52,409 nt of DNA from Sandarakinorhabdus oryzae (GCF_009733735.1 NZ_WNJP01000004.1:1-52409), one strand, 5' to 3'; positions 42,088 to 51,694 are shown, counted from the first letter of the stretch. The notes: a model not told the origin generated them from the sequence alone. A program made the numbers and translations.

Positions 42088-42681
42088 ATGCAGCCTTTCA
42101 CCACGCTTTCCGGCCAGGCCATCCCGTTCGGCGCAGCAAACATCGATACCGATGTCATCATCCCGGCGCGCTTCCTGAAGACGATCAGCCGGCTCGGCCT
42201 AGGCAAGGGCGCCTTTTCGGCACTGCGCGAGAATCCCGACAATGTGTTCGACGCGAACGCCGGCGCGCCGATCCTGATTGCCGGGCATAATTTCGGCTGC
42301 GGCTCCAGCCGTGAACATGCGCCCTGGGCGCTGGCCGATCTCGGCATCCGCGTCGTCATCTCGCCGGGCTTTGCCGACATCTTTGCCGGCAATGCCTTCA
42401 AGAACGGCCTGCTGCTGGTGACCCTGCCGCAAGAGGCGGTGGACCGGCTGATGGAGGTGGCGCGCGAAGGCCAGCCCATCACCGTCGATCTGGAGAACCA
42501 GGTGGTGACGACGCCATTCCAGGACCGCTTCACCTTCCCGATGGACCCGTTCCGCAAGCAATGCCTGATCAGCGGGCAGGACGAGATTGGCCTCACCCTC
42601 GCCATGACCGATGGTATCGCCGCCCACGAAGCGCGTCTGGCGGCCGAGCGACCGTGGATCGCCGGCGCGGCCGCCCGCTGA
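42088..42681 (+). CDS. leuD: 3-isopropylmalate dehydratase small subunit
   Basis: A 197-residue swivelling domain that with the iron-sulfur LeuC subunit isomerises isopropylmalate in leucine synthesis. Recognised by [37 protein letters not shown] and [20 protein letters not shown], all close to consensus. leuC, which often lies directly upstream, is not here: the upstream gene is the divergent aspzincin-like gene, and downstream come urcA and leuB. The ATG is preceded by a weak CGGGG. Confidence 0.96.
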   Translation: MQPFTTLSGQAIPFGAANIDTDVIIPARFLKTISRLGLGKGAFSALRENPDNVFDANAGAPILIAGHNFGCGSSREHAPWALADLGIRVVISPGFADIFAGNAFKNGLLLVTLPQEAVDRLMEVAREGQPITVDLENQVVTTPFQDRFTFPMDPFRKQCLISGQDEIGLTLAMTDGIAAHEARLAAERPWIAGAAAR

Positions 42682-42695
42682 ACCCGTCGCCGCGC

Positions 42696-42713
42696 CTACG
42701 TCATTTGACGTAG
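42696..42713. promoter_or_regulatory. Perfect inverted repeat between leuD and urcA
   Basis: CTACGTCA-TT-TGACGTAG, 8-bp arms with only two bases between, 15 bases after leuD and 67 before urcA. The tight spacing favours a protein-binding operator over an RNA hairpin. The binding protein is unknown. Confidence 0.45.
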
Positions 42714-42779
42714 ATTTTCGGGATCATCCGGCATAGACTGCGACAGCCTGCCGCACCCGGCAGGATGGGGAGATGACCC

Positions 42780-43079
42780 ATGCCACGAACTGCCCTGTTG
42801 CTGCTGGCGGCTGTTGCCGCGCCTGCGCTGGCCCAATCCACCATCACCGTTGCCAGCCATGCCGACCGTTACCCAAGCGTGCAGGTCGCCGTTGGCGATC
42901 TTGATCTGACCAGCGCCGACGGCCAGCGCCGCCTGGATGACCGGCTGATGCGCGCGGCAGCCCAGGTCTGCACCATGACCCGGCTGCGCGACCTGTCGGA
43001 ATCGCGCCTGGTTGATCGCTGCCGCGCTGACACGCTGGCCCGCGCCCGCGCCGCCCGCGGCACCAGCATCGCCGATTGA
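42780..43079 (+). CDS. UrcA family exported protein
   Basis: A 99-residue secreted protein. A Sec signal peptide (LLLLAAVAAPALA) is cleaved near residue 18; the mature part has VQVAVGDLDLTSADGQRRLDDRLMRAAAQVC, then a second Cys (VDRCRADTLARA), the pattern of the UrcA family (V-x-Y/G-x-DLDL...AA..VC...C), which is common and unexplained in sphingomonads and caulobacters. The two Cys may form a disulfide. It is inserted between leuD and leuB on the same strand, an unusual position for an exported protein, followed by a strong hairpin. Confidence 0.8.
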   Translation: MPRTALLLLAAVAAPALAQSTITVASHADRYPSVQVAVGDLDLTSADGQRRLDDRLMRAAAQVCTMTRLRDLSESRLVDRCRADTLARARAARGTSIAD

Positions 43080-43097
43080 GACACCCTGGGGAGGGTC

Positions 43098-43133
43098 GCC
43101 GGCCTGCCGCGCCTGCCGGTGCGGCAGGCCGGC
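43098..43133. terminator. Strong hairpin between urcA and leuB
   Basis: Perfect 13-bp stem GCCGGCCTGCCGC / GCGGCAGGCCGGC with a 10-base loop, 18 bases after the urcA stop. No T tract follows, so it may be a Rho-assisted stop or attenuator in front of leuB. Confidence 0.55.
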
Positions 43134-43193
43134 TCGCATCCATGGCCAATTGACGATGTTGGCAGGCGTGGCGGTTGCCGGTAAGGGCTGGGC

Positions 43194-44258
43194 ATGACCA
43201 AGACACTGCTGCTGTTGCCTGGGGATGGTATTGGCCCCGAAGTCACCACCGTTGCCCGCCGCGTTGCCGGCCGGCTGATCACGCAGGGCCTTGCCCTTGT
43301 CGTGGAGGAAGCTCCGTTCGGTGGCGCCAGCATCGACGCGCACGGCGTCCCGCTCACCGACGAGACGCTGACGCGCGCAAAGGCCGCCGATGCCGTGCTG
43401 ATGGGCGCGGTGGGCGGCCCGAAATGGGCCGGCCAACCCTATGACAAGCGGCCTGAGGCTGGGCTGCTGGCCTTGCGCGCCGGCATGAATGTCTATGCCA
43501 ATCTGCGCCCGGCCCGCTGCTTTTCGGCACTGGCCGATGCCTCGACGCTGAAGCGGGTGTTTGTCGATGGCCTCGATATATTGTTCGTGCGCGAGCTGAC
43601 CGGCGGCGTCTATTTCGGCAGCCCCCGCGGTGTCGAAACCCTGCCCGATGGCCAACGCCGTGGGGTCAACACGCATGTCTATACCACCAGCGAGATCCAC
43701 CGCGTCGCCCGCATCGCCTTCGAGCTGGCCCGCGCCCGCAAGGGTGAAGTCGTCTCGGCCGAAAAAGGCAATGTGATGGAAGCCGGCCTGATGTGGCGAG
43801 AGGATGTGCAGGCGCTGCGCGATGCTGAATATCCCGACATCAAACTCTCGCACATGCTGGCCGACAACATGGCGATGCAGCTGGTGCGCAACCCCAAGCA
43901 GTTCGACGTGATCCTGACCGACAATCTGTTCGGCGACATATTGTCGGATGAAGCCGGCATGCTCACTGGTTCGCTGGGCATGCTGCCGTCCGCTGCGATT
44001 GGCGATGCCGGCACGCCCGGCCTCTACGAACCCATCCATGGTTCCGCGCCGGATATCGCCGGCCGCGGTGTCGCCAATCCGTGTGCCGCGGTGCTCAGCC
44101 TGGCCATGGCGCTGCGTTACAGTCTGGGTGCACCGGCCCTTGCCGACAAGGTGGAGGCCGCCGTCGAGGCTGCGCTCGATGCCGGGGCGCGCACGCCTGA
44201 CCTGGGCGGGACCATGACCACCACGGCCATGGGCGACGCGATTCTGGCGGGCCTTTGA
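43194..44258 (+). CDS. leuB: 3-isopropylmalate dehydrogenase
   Basis: Oxidatively decarboxylates 3-isopropylmalate with NAD in leucine synthesis. The 354-residue enzyme shows LLPGDGIGPEV, LMGAVGGPKWAG, LRAGMNVYANLRPAR, FVRELTGGVYFG, KGNVMEAGLMWRE, VILTDNLFGDILSDEAGML and LYEPIHGSAPDIAGRGVANP, covering substrate, metal and NAD sites. It overlaps the following DUF502 gene (TTTGA), so leuB is coupled to that membrane-protein/symporter operon. Confidence 0.97.
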   Translation: MTKTLLLLPGDGIGPEVTTVARRVAGRLITQGLALVVEEAPFGGASIDAHGVPLTDETLTRAKAADAVLMGAVGGPKWAGQPYDKRPEAGLLALRAGMNVYANLRPARCFSALADASTLKRVFVDGLDILFVRELTGGVYFGSPRGVETLPDGQRRGVNTHVYTTSEIHRVARIAFELARARKGEVVSAEKGNVMEAGLMWREDVQALRDAEYPDIKLSHMLADNMAMQLVRNPKQFDVILTDNLFGDILSDEAGMLTGSLGMLPSAAIGDAGTPGLYEPIHGSAPDIAGRGVANPCAAVLSLAMALRYSLGAPALADKVEAAVEAALDAGARTPDLGGTMTTTAMGDAILAGL

Positions 44259-44884
44259 TCCGCAAGTTTCTCAGTCCTTTCGCCACCGGGCTGCTGTTCC
44301 TGGCGCCGGTGCTGCTGACGCTGATCCTGCTCAACTGGCTGTCCGGCTATCTGATCGCCGCATTGGGGCCGAACACGCCGCTGGGCTATGTGCTCGGCAA
44401 GGCCGGCATGTTCTTCACGCCCTCGCCGCTCGCTGCCTTCTGGACCGGGATCGGCATGGCGGCATTGCTGGTCTGGGTGATCGGCCTCGCGGTGCAGACG
44501 CGCTTTCGCCAGCGGCTGGAAGGCGGGCTCGACGGCCTGATCGCCCGTATCCCGGTGCTCGGCCCCCTGTATCGCCCGCTGGCGCAGTTCGTGCGGATGA
44601 TGGGCTCCTCCCCCGGCGGCGAGATGAGTGGCATGTCGGTCGTCTCGGTCAGCTTCAGCAACCATGTCGAGGCGCTTGCGCTGCTCACCTCCCCGCGCAT
44701 CCATGATTTCGGCCAGGGCCCGCGCTACCTGATCCTCATTCCTACCGCGCCAGTGCCGGTGGGCGGCGGCATGCTGTTCGTCGAGACCGGCCGGGTGAAA
44801 CCGGTCCCTTCGATGGGCGTCGATGACCTGGCCAAGCTTTATGTGACGATGGGCACATTATCGGGCAGCGAGCGCGCATCATGA
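44255..44884 (+). CDS. DUF502 family membrane protein
   Basis: A 209-residue protein with two or three N-terminal transmembrane helices (FATGLLFLAPVLLTLILLNWL and FWTGIGMAALLVWVIGLAV), then RIPVLGPLYRPLAQFVRMM and GPRYLILIPTAPVPVGGGMLFV, the standard DUF502 pattern. Function is unknown in bacteria. The start is TTG 44255, which overlaps the leuB stop (TTTGA), so initiation depends on translational coupling. Its end overlaps the symporter ATG in ATGA form. Confidence 0.85.
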   Translation: MIRKFLSPFATGLLFLAPVLLTLILLNWLSGYLIAALGPNTPLGYVLGKAGMFFTPSPLAAFWTGIGMAALLVWVIGLAVQTRFRQRLEGGLDGLIARIPVLGPLYRPLAQFVRMMGSSPGGEMSGMSVVSVSFSNHVEALALLTSPRIHDFGQGPRYLILIPTAPVPVGGGMLFVETGRVKPVPSMGVDDLAKLYVTMGTLSGSERAS

Positions 44885-46095
44885 ACCTGACCCTGCGGAT
44901 CTTCCTGGCGTTGCTCGCCGGCCTGGTGGTCGGCGCGCTGCTGCCGGCAGATATCGGCGCGCCGCTGCTGCCGGTGACCGACGCCATCGGCAATCTGTGG
45001 CTGCAGGCGCTGCAGATGACGATCATCCCGCTGATCGCCGGGCTGTTGTTCACCGGCATTGCCCAATCGGTCGGTCAGGCCGGCGGCGGGCAAGTGGCGG
45101 GCAGAGCGCTGCTCACCTTCCTCGTGTTGCTGATCTTTTCGTCGGTCTGGTCGATGATTTTCGTGCCTTTGTTCCTCGATTGGTGGCCGGCGCCGGTGGA
45201 AGCGGCCGCGCAGATCGTTGCCAGCAGCAAGGGGAGCGCGGCGGCTGGCGACATCAAGATCGATCTTGGCCAGTGGCTGCTGTCGCTGGTGCCGGCCAAT
45301 ATCTTTGCCTCGCTGGCCAAGGGCGACATGCTGCCGGTCGTCAGCTTCATCGCCGTGTTCGCGCTGGCGGCGACCCGGCTGGATGATGAGCGGCGGCTCG
45401 GCCTCGTCCGCCTGTTCGACGCCGTGAAGGACGCCATGCTGGTCCTCGTCGGCTGGATTTTCGTCGTCGCGCCGCTGGGCGTGTTCGCGCTGGCCGTGAG
45501 TGTCGGCATCAAGGCCGGGCTGGGTGCCTTCGGCCTGCTCGGCCATTATATCGCCGTTCTCGTGTCGGTGCAGGTTGGCCTGATCATCCTCGTCTACCTG
45601 CTCGCCGTTGCCTTCGGCCGCGTCGGCCCGCTGGCCTTTGCCCGTGCCGCGCTGCCGGCGCAGGCGGTGGCAGTCTCCACCCAGTCCAGCATTGCCAGCC
45701 TGCCGGCCATCTTCAGCGGTGCCGCGCAGCTGGGGCTGCCAGAGGCCACGACGCGGGTGGTGCTGCCGCTGGCAGTGAGTATTTTCCGCATCACCTCGCC
45801 CTGCGCCAACATCGCTGTCGTGCTCTATTGTGGCCATCTCTATGGCATGGAGCATACGGCGCTGGCCTATCTGGGGGCGCTGCTGGCCGCGCTGGTGGCG
45901 GCGGTGTCCACCGGTGGGCTTCCGGGGTCCATCACCTTCCTCGCTGCCTGCGTGCCCATCGCCAATGCCATGGGCGTGCCGGTCGCCGTGCTGCCCGTGT
46001 TGCTGGCGGTCGAACTGGTGCCCGACGTGTTCCGCACGCTGGGCAATGTGACGACCGACCTGGCGGTGACCGCCATCCTGAGCCGGAAACGCTGA
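44881..46095 (+). CDS. Dicarboxylate/amino acid:cation symporter (DAACS family)
   Basis: A 404-residue secondary transporter of the glutamate/aspartate symporter fold. Visible features: NLWLQALQMTIIPLIAGLLFTG, a substrate-site block AVAVSTQSSIASLPAIF corresponding to the serine-rich HP1 loop, ISIFRITSPCANIAVVLY-type TM7 and STGGLPGSITFLAA in HP2. It imports an acidic or neutral amino acid or dicarboxylate with sodium or protons. It overlaps DUF502 upstream by 4 bases and lies 10 bases before an aminotransferase, so uptake and transamination of the same amino acid are plausible. Confidence 0.88.
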   Translation: MNLTLRIFLALLAGLVVGALLPADIGAPLLPVTDAIGNLWLQALQMTIIPLIAGLLFTGIAQSVGQAGGGQVAGRALLTFLVLLIFSSVWSMIFVPLFLDWWPAPVEAAAQIVASSKGSAAAGDIKIDLGQWLLSLVPANIFASLAKGDMLPVVSFIAVFALAATRLDDERRLGLVRLFDAVKDAMLVLVGWIFVVAPLGVFALAVSVGIKAGLGAFGLLGHYIAVLVSVQVGLIILVYLLAVAFGRVGPLAFARAALPAQAVAVSTQSSIASLPAIFSGAAQLGLPEATTRVVLPLAVSIFRITSPCANIAVVLYCGHLYGMEHTALAYLGALLAALVAAVSTGGLPGSITFLAACVPIANAMGVPVAVLPVLLAVELVPDVFRTLGNVTTDLAVTAILSRKR

Positions 46096-46105
46096 GGAGC
46101 CACAG

Positions 46106-47200
46106 ATGGAGCTGCCGCATTTCGCCCTGGATGAATGGCTGTCGTCCTACAATTTTGCGACGCCGCCGATCGAATTTGACCTGGCGTCGAGCACCGGCCC
46201 CGGCTTTACGGTGGCCGAACTGGCGGCGCTGGGCGGCGGCCTCGACCTCGGGGATATCGCCCTCAGCTACGCACCGGCGCAAGGCTCGGCCGCGGTGCGG
46301 GCGGGCGTGGCGGCCCTGCACGACGCCGATCCGGACTGGGTGGTGATGGCCACCGGCGCGTCCGAAGCGCTGGCGATCATCCTGTGCCTGGCCAGCGAAC
46401 CCGGCGCCAATATCGTCATCCCCGATCCCGCCTATCCGGCTTATGAAGGCATGGCGCAGGCGTCAGGCTTGGCGACGCGGTCCTACGCCATGCAGGGCGC
46501 CACCGGTTTCAGCCTGGATCCCGAGGCCATACTGGCGGCCGTGAACGACGCAACCCGGCTGGTCCTGCTCAACACGCCGCACAATCCGACCGGCGTGGTG
46601 ATGCCGCGGCCGGTAATCGCGACTTTGGCGGCGGCGCTGGCGGAACGGTCGATCCCGCTGCTGATCGATGAAGTCTATCACCCGCTCTATTTCGGCGCAC
46701 CGCAGGCTTCGGCCGCCGGCATTCCCAATGTCGTGGTAATCAGCGACCTGTCGAAGGCGATGTCGCTGCCCGGCCTGCGCACCGGCTGGATCATCGAGCC
46801 CGACCCGCAGCGCCGCCGCGCCATGATCAATGCCCGCAGCCACTTCACCATCAGCGGCTCGCCGGTGCTGGAGCGGCTGGCCACCCACGCCCTCATCAAC
46901 CGGCACGCCATTCTGGCGCGGCTGCGGCAGGTGGCCGACCGAAACCGGGCGCAGCTGGCCGCCCTGATCGACCAGTCGGGTGGGCAACTGGCATGGACCC
47001 CGCCCGCTGGCGGCACCACCTGCTTCCCCTGGTTCAGCGACGGCCGTGACAGCCGGCCCTTCTGCGCGGCGCTGGCCGCGGCCGGCGTGCTGGTCGCGCC
47101 CGGCGACTGTTTCGGCCACAAGGCGCACATGCGGATCGGCATAGCCCACCAGGCGACCGGCTTTGACGCGGCGCTGGAACGGTTCGTGGCCCTGCTTTGA
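46106..47200 (+). CDS. ArcT-like PLP-dependent aminotransferase (class I/II)
   Basis: A 364-residue fold-type I aminotransferase. N-terminal MELPHFALDEWLSSYNFATPP followed by FDLASSTGPGFTVAELAAL resembles the ArcT subfamily. Core motifs: GASEALAIILCLASEPG, PDPAYPAYEGMA, NTPHNPTGVVMP, LIDEVYHPLYFG and the PLP Lys in ISDLSKAMSLPGLRTGWI. It would transfer an amino group between an amino acid and a 2-oxo acid; the substrate is unproved. The start ATG lies 10 bases after the symporter stop with GAGG before it. Asd follows 61 bases later. Confidence 0.85.
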   Translation: MELPHFALDEWLSSYNFATPPIEFDLASSTGPGFTVAELAALGGGLDLGDIALSYAPAQGSAAVRAGVAALHDADPDWVVMATGASEALAIILCLASEPGANIVIPDPAYPAYEGMAQASGLATRSYAMQGATGFSLDPEAILAAVNDATRLVLLNTPHNPTGVVMPRPVIATLAAALAERSIPLLIDEVYHPLYFGAPQASAAGIPNVVVISDLSKAMSLPGLRTGWIIEPDPQRRRAMINARSHFTISGSPVLERLATHALINRHAILARLRQVADRNRAQLAALIDQSGGQLAWTPPAGGTTCFPWFSDGRDSRPFCAALAAAGVLVAPGDCFGHKAHMRIGIAHQATGFDAALERFVALL

Positions 47201-47261
47201 TGTGCTTGGCTCTGGACTCTGCGGCCTGATGCGGTAACAGCCGCAGCCCAAGGAGCTGAAC

Positions 47262-48302
47262 ATGGGTTACAAGGTCGTTGTCGTCGGCGCCACCGGCAGT
47301 GTCGGGCGCGAAATGATGAACATTCTGGCGGAACGCCAGTTCCCGCTGGACGATATCGCGGCGGTCGCCTCGTCACGCTCCACCGGCGACATGGTCGAGT
47401 TCGGCGAGACCGACCGCATGATCAAGGTGCAGAATATCGAGCATTTCGATTTCACCGGCTGGGACATCGCGCTGTTCGCCGCCGGTTCCGGCCCGGCAAA
47501 GATCTATGCCCCCAAGGCCGCGTCGCAGGGCTGTGTGGTGATCGACAACAGCAGCCTGTTCCGCATGGAGCCGGACGTGCCGCTGATCGTGCCGGAGGTG
47601 AACCCGGAGGCGATCGACGGTTATAAAAAGCGCATGATCATCGCCAACCCCAACTGCTCGACGGCGCAGATGGTGGTGGCGCTGAAGCCGCTGCACGACG
47701 CCGCCATCATCAAGCGCGTGGTGGTGAGCACCTACCAATCGGTGTCGGGCGCCGGCAAGCAGGGCATGGACGAGCTGTTCACGCAGAGCCGCGCCATCTT
47801 CGTGGGTGACGAGCCCGTGAACGAGAAGTTCACCAAGCGCATCGCCTTCAACGTCATCCCGCATATCGACGTGTTCATGGGCGCCGACAGCGGCATGGAC
47901 GGCTACACCAAGGAAGAGTGGAAGATGACGGCGGAGACCCGCAAGATCCTCGATCCCGAGATCGAGGTGACGGCGACCTGCGTGCGGGTGCCGGTGTTCG
48001 TTGGCCATTCGGAAGCCATCAATGTCGAGTTCGAAATGCCGCTGTCCGTCGCCAAGGCGCAGAGCCTGCTGCGCGAGGCGCCGGGCATCATGCTCGTCGA
48101 CAAGCGTGAGGACGGTGGTTACGTCACCCCCATCGAATGCGTCGGCGATTATGCCACCTTTGTTTCCCGCGTGCGCAAGGATCCGACCGTGGAGCATGGC
48201 CTGGCGCTGTGGTGCGTGTCGGACAATCTGCGCAAGGGCGCCGCGCTGAACGCCGTGCAAATCGCCGAGCTGCTGGGGCGCCGGCATCTGAAGAAGGGAT
48301 GA
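47262..48302 (+). CDS. asd: Aspartate-semialdehyde dehydrogenase
   Basis: A 346-residue NADP-dependent enzyme that makes aspartate semialdehyde for lysine/DAP, threonine and methionine synthesis. Marks: KVVVVGATGSVGREMMNILAER (NADP fold), catalytic Cys in IIANPNCSTAQMVVAL, TYQSVSGAGKQGMDEL, and RVPVFVGHSEAINVEFE with catalytic His. ATG 47262 is preceded by AAGGAG at good distance. A hairpin-forming sequence (CTGCGGC/GCCGCAG, about 47218-47245) lies just upstream. Confidence 0.97.
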   Translation: MGYKVVVVGATGSVGREMMNILAERQFPLDDIAAVASSRSTGDMVEFGETDRMIKVQNIEHFDFTGWDIALFAAGSGPAKIYAPKAASQGCVVIDNSSLFRMEPDVPLIVPEVNPEAIDGYKKRMIIANPNCSTAQMVVALKPLHDAAIIKRVVVSTYQSVSGAGKQGMDELFTQSRAIFVGDEPVNEKFTKRIAFNVIPHIDVFMGADSGMDGYTKEEWKMTAETRKILDPEIEVTATCVRVPVFVGHSEAINVEFEMPLSVAKAQSLLREAPGIMLVDKREDGGYVTPIECVGDYATFVSRVRKDPTVEHGLALWCVSDNLRKGAALNAVQIAELLGRRHLKKG

Positions 48303-48443
48303 ACCAAAGGCGGCAATGCTGGGGCAGTTCTGCCCTAATGTCCTGAAATTGCCCAAGTTGGTTCAGTCCCGAGCCAGAGACCATGGCCTAGATCCTTGTG
48401 CAGCCGGCACCCCCCATCGCCGGCCACACACAAGGAAAACACC

Positions 48444-49049
48444 ATGTCGCGTTTCGCTCTCGCCCTGCTCGCCGCCGCTGCCATTGCTGGCCCGGCCGCG
48501 GCGCAGACGGCTGACAAGAACTTCAACGGCCCCTTCATCGGTGGCCAGATCGGCTGGCAGCAGGACCGCCAGTCGCTGACCGACAGCAGCGTGCCGCCGG
48601 TCACCACCCGCGCCAAGGGTGATGGTTTCGCCTATGGCGGCCAGATCGGTTATGATCTCAATCTCGGCAAGGCCGTGGTTGGCCTCGAAACCTCGCTGAC
48701 CGGCCGCACCGGCAGCAACCGCTTCCCGACCTTCGACCTGGACGCGGGCCGCACCGTCAACGTGACGGCGCGTGCCGGCATCTTGGTGGCGCCCGACTCG
48801 CTGCTTTATGCCCGCGGCGGTTACTCCAACGCCCGCTTCTCGATCACCAACCCCACCGGCCCGTCGGAAAATCGTGACGGCTACACCGTGGGTGCAGGCT
48901 TCGAGAAGATGCTGACCCGCAATGTCTCGGCCCGCGTCGAGTACAACTACAGCGATTACGGCAACGACACGCTGCCGGGCGCTGGCGGGCCGGCGACGCT
49001 GAACTACCACCGCCACGCGGTGATGACTGGCGTCAACTTCCGCTTCTGA
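48444..49049 (+). CDS. Outer-membrane beta-barrel protein (porin-like)
   Basis: A 201-residue protein with Sec signal peptide (FALALLAAAAIAGPAAAQ, cut near residue 21), followed by alternating strands typical of eight-stranded OMP_b-brl barrels: PFIGGQIGWQQDRQ, DGFAYGGQIGYDLNLG, VGLETSLTGRTGS, LLYARGGYSNARFS, VSARVEYNYSDYGN and a C-terminal MTGVNFRF with final Phe for BAM recognition. It is probably a small surface barrel or membrane-anchoring protein; no transport role can be read off. ATG 48444 has AAGGAAA upstream. Confidence 0.85.
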   Translation: MSRFALALLAAAAIAGPAAAQTADKNFNGPFIGGQIGWQQDRQSLTDSSVPPVTTRAKGDGFAYGGQIGYDLNLGKAVVGLETSLTGRTGSNRFPTFDLDAGRTVNVTARAGILVAPDSLLYARGGYSNARFSITNPTGPSENRDGYTVGAGFEKMLTRNVSARVEYNYSDYGNDTLPGAGGPATLNYHRHAVMTGVNFRF

Positions 49050-49066
49050 TCGGCTGACCTGAACGA

Positions 49067-49099
49067 GGGGCCGGTGGCAGCTGCCGCCGGCCCCTTTTT
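49067..49099 (+). terminator. Intrinsic terminator after the beta-barrel gene
   Basis: Near-perfect palindrome GGGGCCGG-t-GGCAG / CTGCC-g-CCGGCCCC (49067-49094) followed by TTTTT. It is 18 bases after the beta-barrel stop; the convergent DUF1203 gene ends at 49099. Confidence 0.85.
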
Positions 49100-49560
49100 C
49101 ATGCCCGTTCGAACCGGCAGAGATAGCAGCCGGCCAGCGCCGTGTGGCAGTTGAGAAAGGCCACGTCTGGCCGGGCGAGCAGATCACGGATCACCTGGTC
49201 GTGACCGCCGTCCAGCACCAGCGTGTTGGCCGGATAGACCATCAGGCCATCTGCATCATAGGCGCGCAGCGCCACCTTGCGGGCGGCGACCACGGGCGGC
49301 ACCACGCCGGGTGCATCCCACGCCTGCTCACCATCAACGCTGAGAAAGATCGGTGACTGTAGTGCATAGACGCCGGCCGGTTCCGGCACGGCCCAACTGA
49401 ACAATCGCATGTGGCTGCCGGCCGGATGGTCGGTCAGCGTGAAGCGGCAGGGCCCGCCACTGTCCCTGATGATCATCCGGTTGCCGGCCACATCGTGGCT
49501 GGCGGCGCGCAGGCGGGTGGCGGTGGCATGATCCATGCCGATGGCGCGGAAATCGGTCAT
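49099..49560 (-). CDS. DUF1203 domain-containing protein
   Basis: A 153-residue cytoplasmic protein of unknown function. DUF1203 marks: DSGGPCRFTLTDHPAGSHMRLFSW at the start, ALQSPIFLSVDGEQAWD, VALRAYDADGLMVYPANTLV and the C-terminal AFLNCHTALAGCYLCRFERA, with the conserved GCYLC. The Cys pair may bind metal or be redox active. It converges on the beta-barrel gene and its ATG lies downstream of the CoA-transferase genes on the same strand with a 73-base gap. Confidence 0.85.
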   Translation of the reverse strand: MTDFRAIGMDHATATRLRAASHDVAGNRMIIRDSGGPCRFTLTDHPAGSHMRLFSWAVPEPAGVYALQSPIFLSVDGEQAWDAPGVVPPVVAARKVALRAYDADGLMVYPANTLVLDGGHDQVIRDLLARPDVAFLNCHTALAGCYLCRFERA

Positions 49561-49633
49561 TGCGGGCTCCTGGTCTGGAGCCTGCCTTAATCCTGATCTG
49601 CGGTACTGGTCTGGCGGGATTCAGACCGTGATT

Positions 49634-50265
<632 letters not shown>

Positions 50266-50266
<1 letters not shown>

Positions 50267-50976
50267 TACGCCGACTCCCTTTCCCGCACAGTCCGCTGCT
50301 CGATCCGCTTCTCGTAATCCTGCCCAACAAACAGCCGCTGCACGAACACGCCCGGCGTGTGGACATGATCGGGATCGAGGCTGCCGGCGGGCACCAGTTC
50401 CTCCACCTCGACCACCGTCACCTTGCCGGCCGTCGCCATCATCGGGTTGAAGTTGCGCGCCGTCTTGCGGAAGACGAGATTGCCGTACGGGTCGGCCTTC
50501 CACGCCTTGACGATGCTCAGGTCGGCCACCAGCCCGGTTTCAAGGATATAGGTCTCGCCGCCGAACTCCTTGTGCTCCTTGCCTTCCGCCACCAGCGTGC
50601 CGACGCCGGTCTTGGTGTAGAAGCCCGGAATGCCGGCTCCGCCGGCGCGGATGCGCTCGGCCAGCGTGCCCTGCGGGTTGAACTCGAGGCTAAGCTCGCC
50701 CGACAGATATTGCCGCTCGAACTCCTTGTTTTCACCGACATAACTGGAGATCATGCGAGCGATCTGGCGCGTTTCGAGCAGCAGGCCGAGCCCGAAGCCA
50801 TCGACGCCGGCATTGTTGGAAATGCAGGTCAGGCCCGTCACGCCGCTGTCGCGCAGCGCTGCGATCAGCTTTTCGGGGATGCCGCACAGGCCGAACCCGC
50901 CGGACATGATCGTCATCCCGTCGAACAGCAGGCCATCAAGCGCGGCCTTCGCATCGGGATAGAGCTTGTTGGCCAC
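50266..50976 (-). CDS. scoA: 3-oxoacid CoA-transferase subunit A
   Basis: The alpha subunit (236 residues) of the CoA-transferase. Marks: [67 protein letters not shown] and [17 protein letters not shown]. The open frame starts at ATG 51000, but GTG 50976 is chosen: GGGAGG lies five bases before it, inside the extension, and homologues begin near here. It is first of the two-gene unit; translation of B is coupled to its stop. Confidence 0.92.
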
Positions 50977-51094
50977 CTGGGCCTCCCTTTCATGTTGCAT
51001 CTGCGAGATAACCAGATTGTCGCAACCGCGCCAGCCTGATTCCGCCGCATCGCCACCGGCCGAAAGGCGACAAAGGCGACAGTTTCAGCCGGAA

Positions 51095-51694
51095 TCATCG
51101 TTGATTTTGCAGGTTTTTCGTCTGCACCCGAGCCGGCCTTGTCTGACGCAGATCGTTCACAGCGTCGTCGGGCGCGATCAGGCGCAGGGTCAGGGGCAGA
51201 TAGGGGGCATCGCGCGCCTCGTGCTCGGCATCGGCCGACGGCACCCAATCGGCGCGATCGGGCAGCGTTTCGATGGCATCGCGGAACGCCTGCAGGGCGG
51301 CCAGTTCCGCCTTCGCGCTGCGCTCACGATCTTCGGCGCGTTTCAGCATGTGCAGCAGCAGGCGCACATGCGCTGGCCTGCGGCGCACGGCGACAATCAG
51401 GCCCTCGCGTTCAAGCACCTCCTCCTCGCCATGCAGCACGCGTTCCAGCGCGACCTGCGGCACCTGCGCAAAGGCGTCGGCCAGCGCCAGATCCCACAAG
51501 GCGCGAAAATCGACGGCATCGGGATGGCGACGCAGGCGATAGGCCGAGGCGCGATTCAGGCCGGCGCGGCGGGCAGCAACGCTGACCGAGCCGGTATCGG
51601 CCAGGGCCTGGAGGAAGAGTTGCTGGCGGGCGGGCGTCCAGCCATCGTGACGGGGCCGCAGCACGGCGGGCGGGGGGTGCGGGGGGTCGCTCAT
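51095..51694 (-). CDS. Helix-turn-helix protein of unknown function
   Basis: A 199-residue protein not tied to a named family. The N-terminal part reads WTPARQQLFLQALADTGSVSVAARRAGLNRASAYRLR, a helix-turn-helix of the terminase-small-subunit/LuxR-like style often found in sphingomonad hypothetical proteins. The rest is helical and charged (LLLHMLKRAEDRERSAKAELAAL). A DNA-binding role is inferred only from the HTH. It starts with a proline-rich tail encoded by G runs on the plus strand (51668-51687). It is divergent from the decarboxylase gene. Confidence 0.65.
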   Translation of the reverse strand: MSDPPHPPPAVLRPRHDGWTPARQQLFLQALADTGSVSVAARRAGLNRASAYRLRRHPDAVDFRALWDLALADAFAQVPQVALERVLHGEEEVLEREGLIVAVRRRPAHVRLLLHMLKRAEDRERSAKAELAALQAFRDAIETLPDRADWVPSADAEHEARDAPYLPLTLRLIAPDDAVNDLRQTRPARVQTKNLQNQR

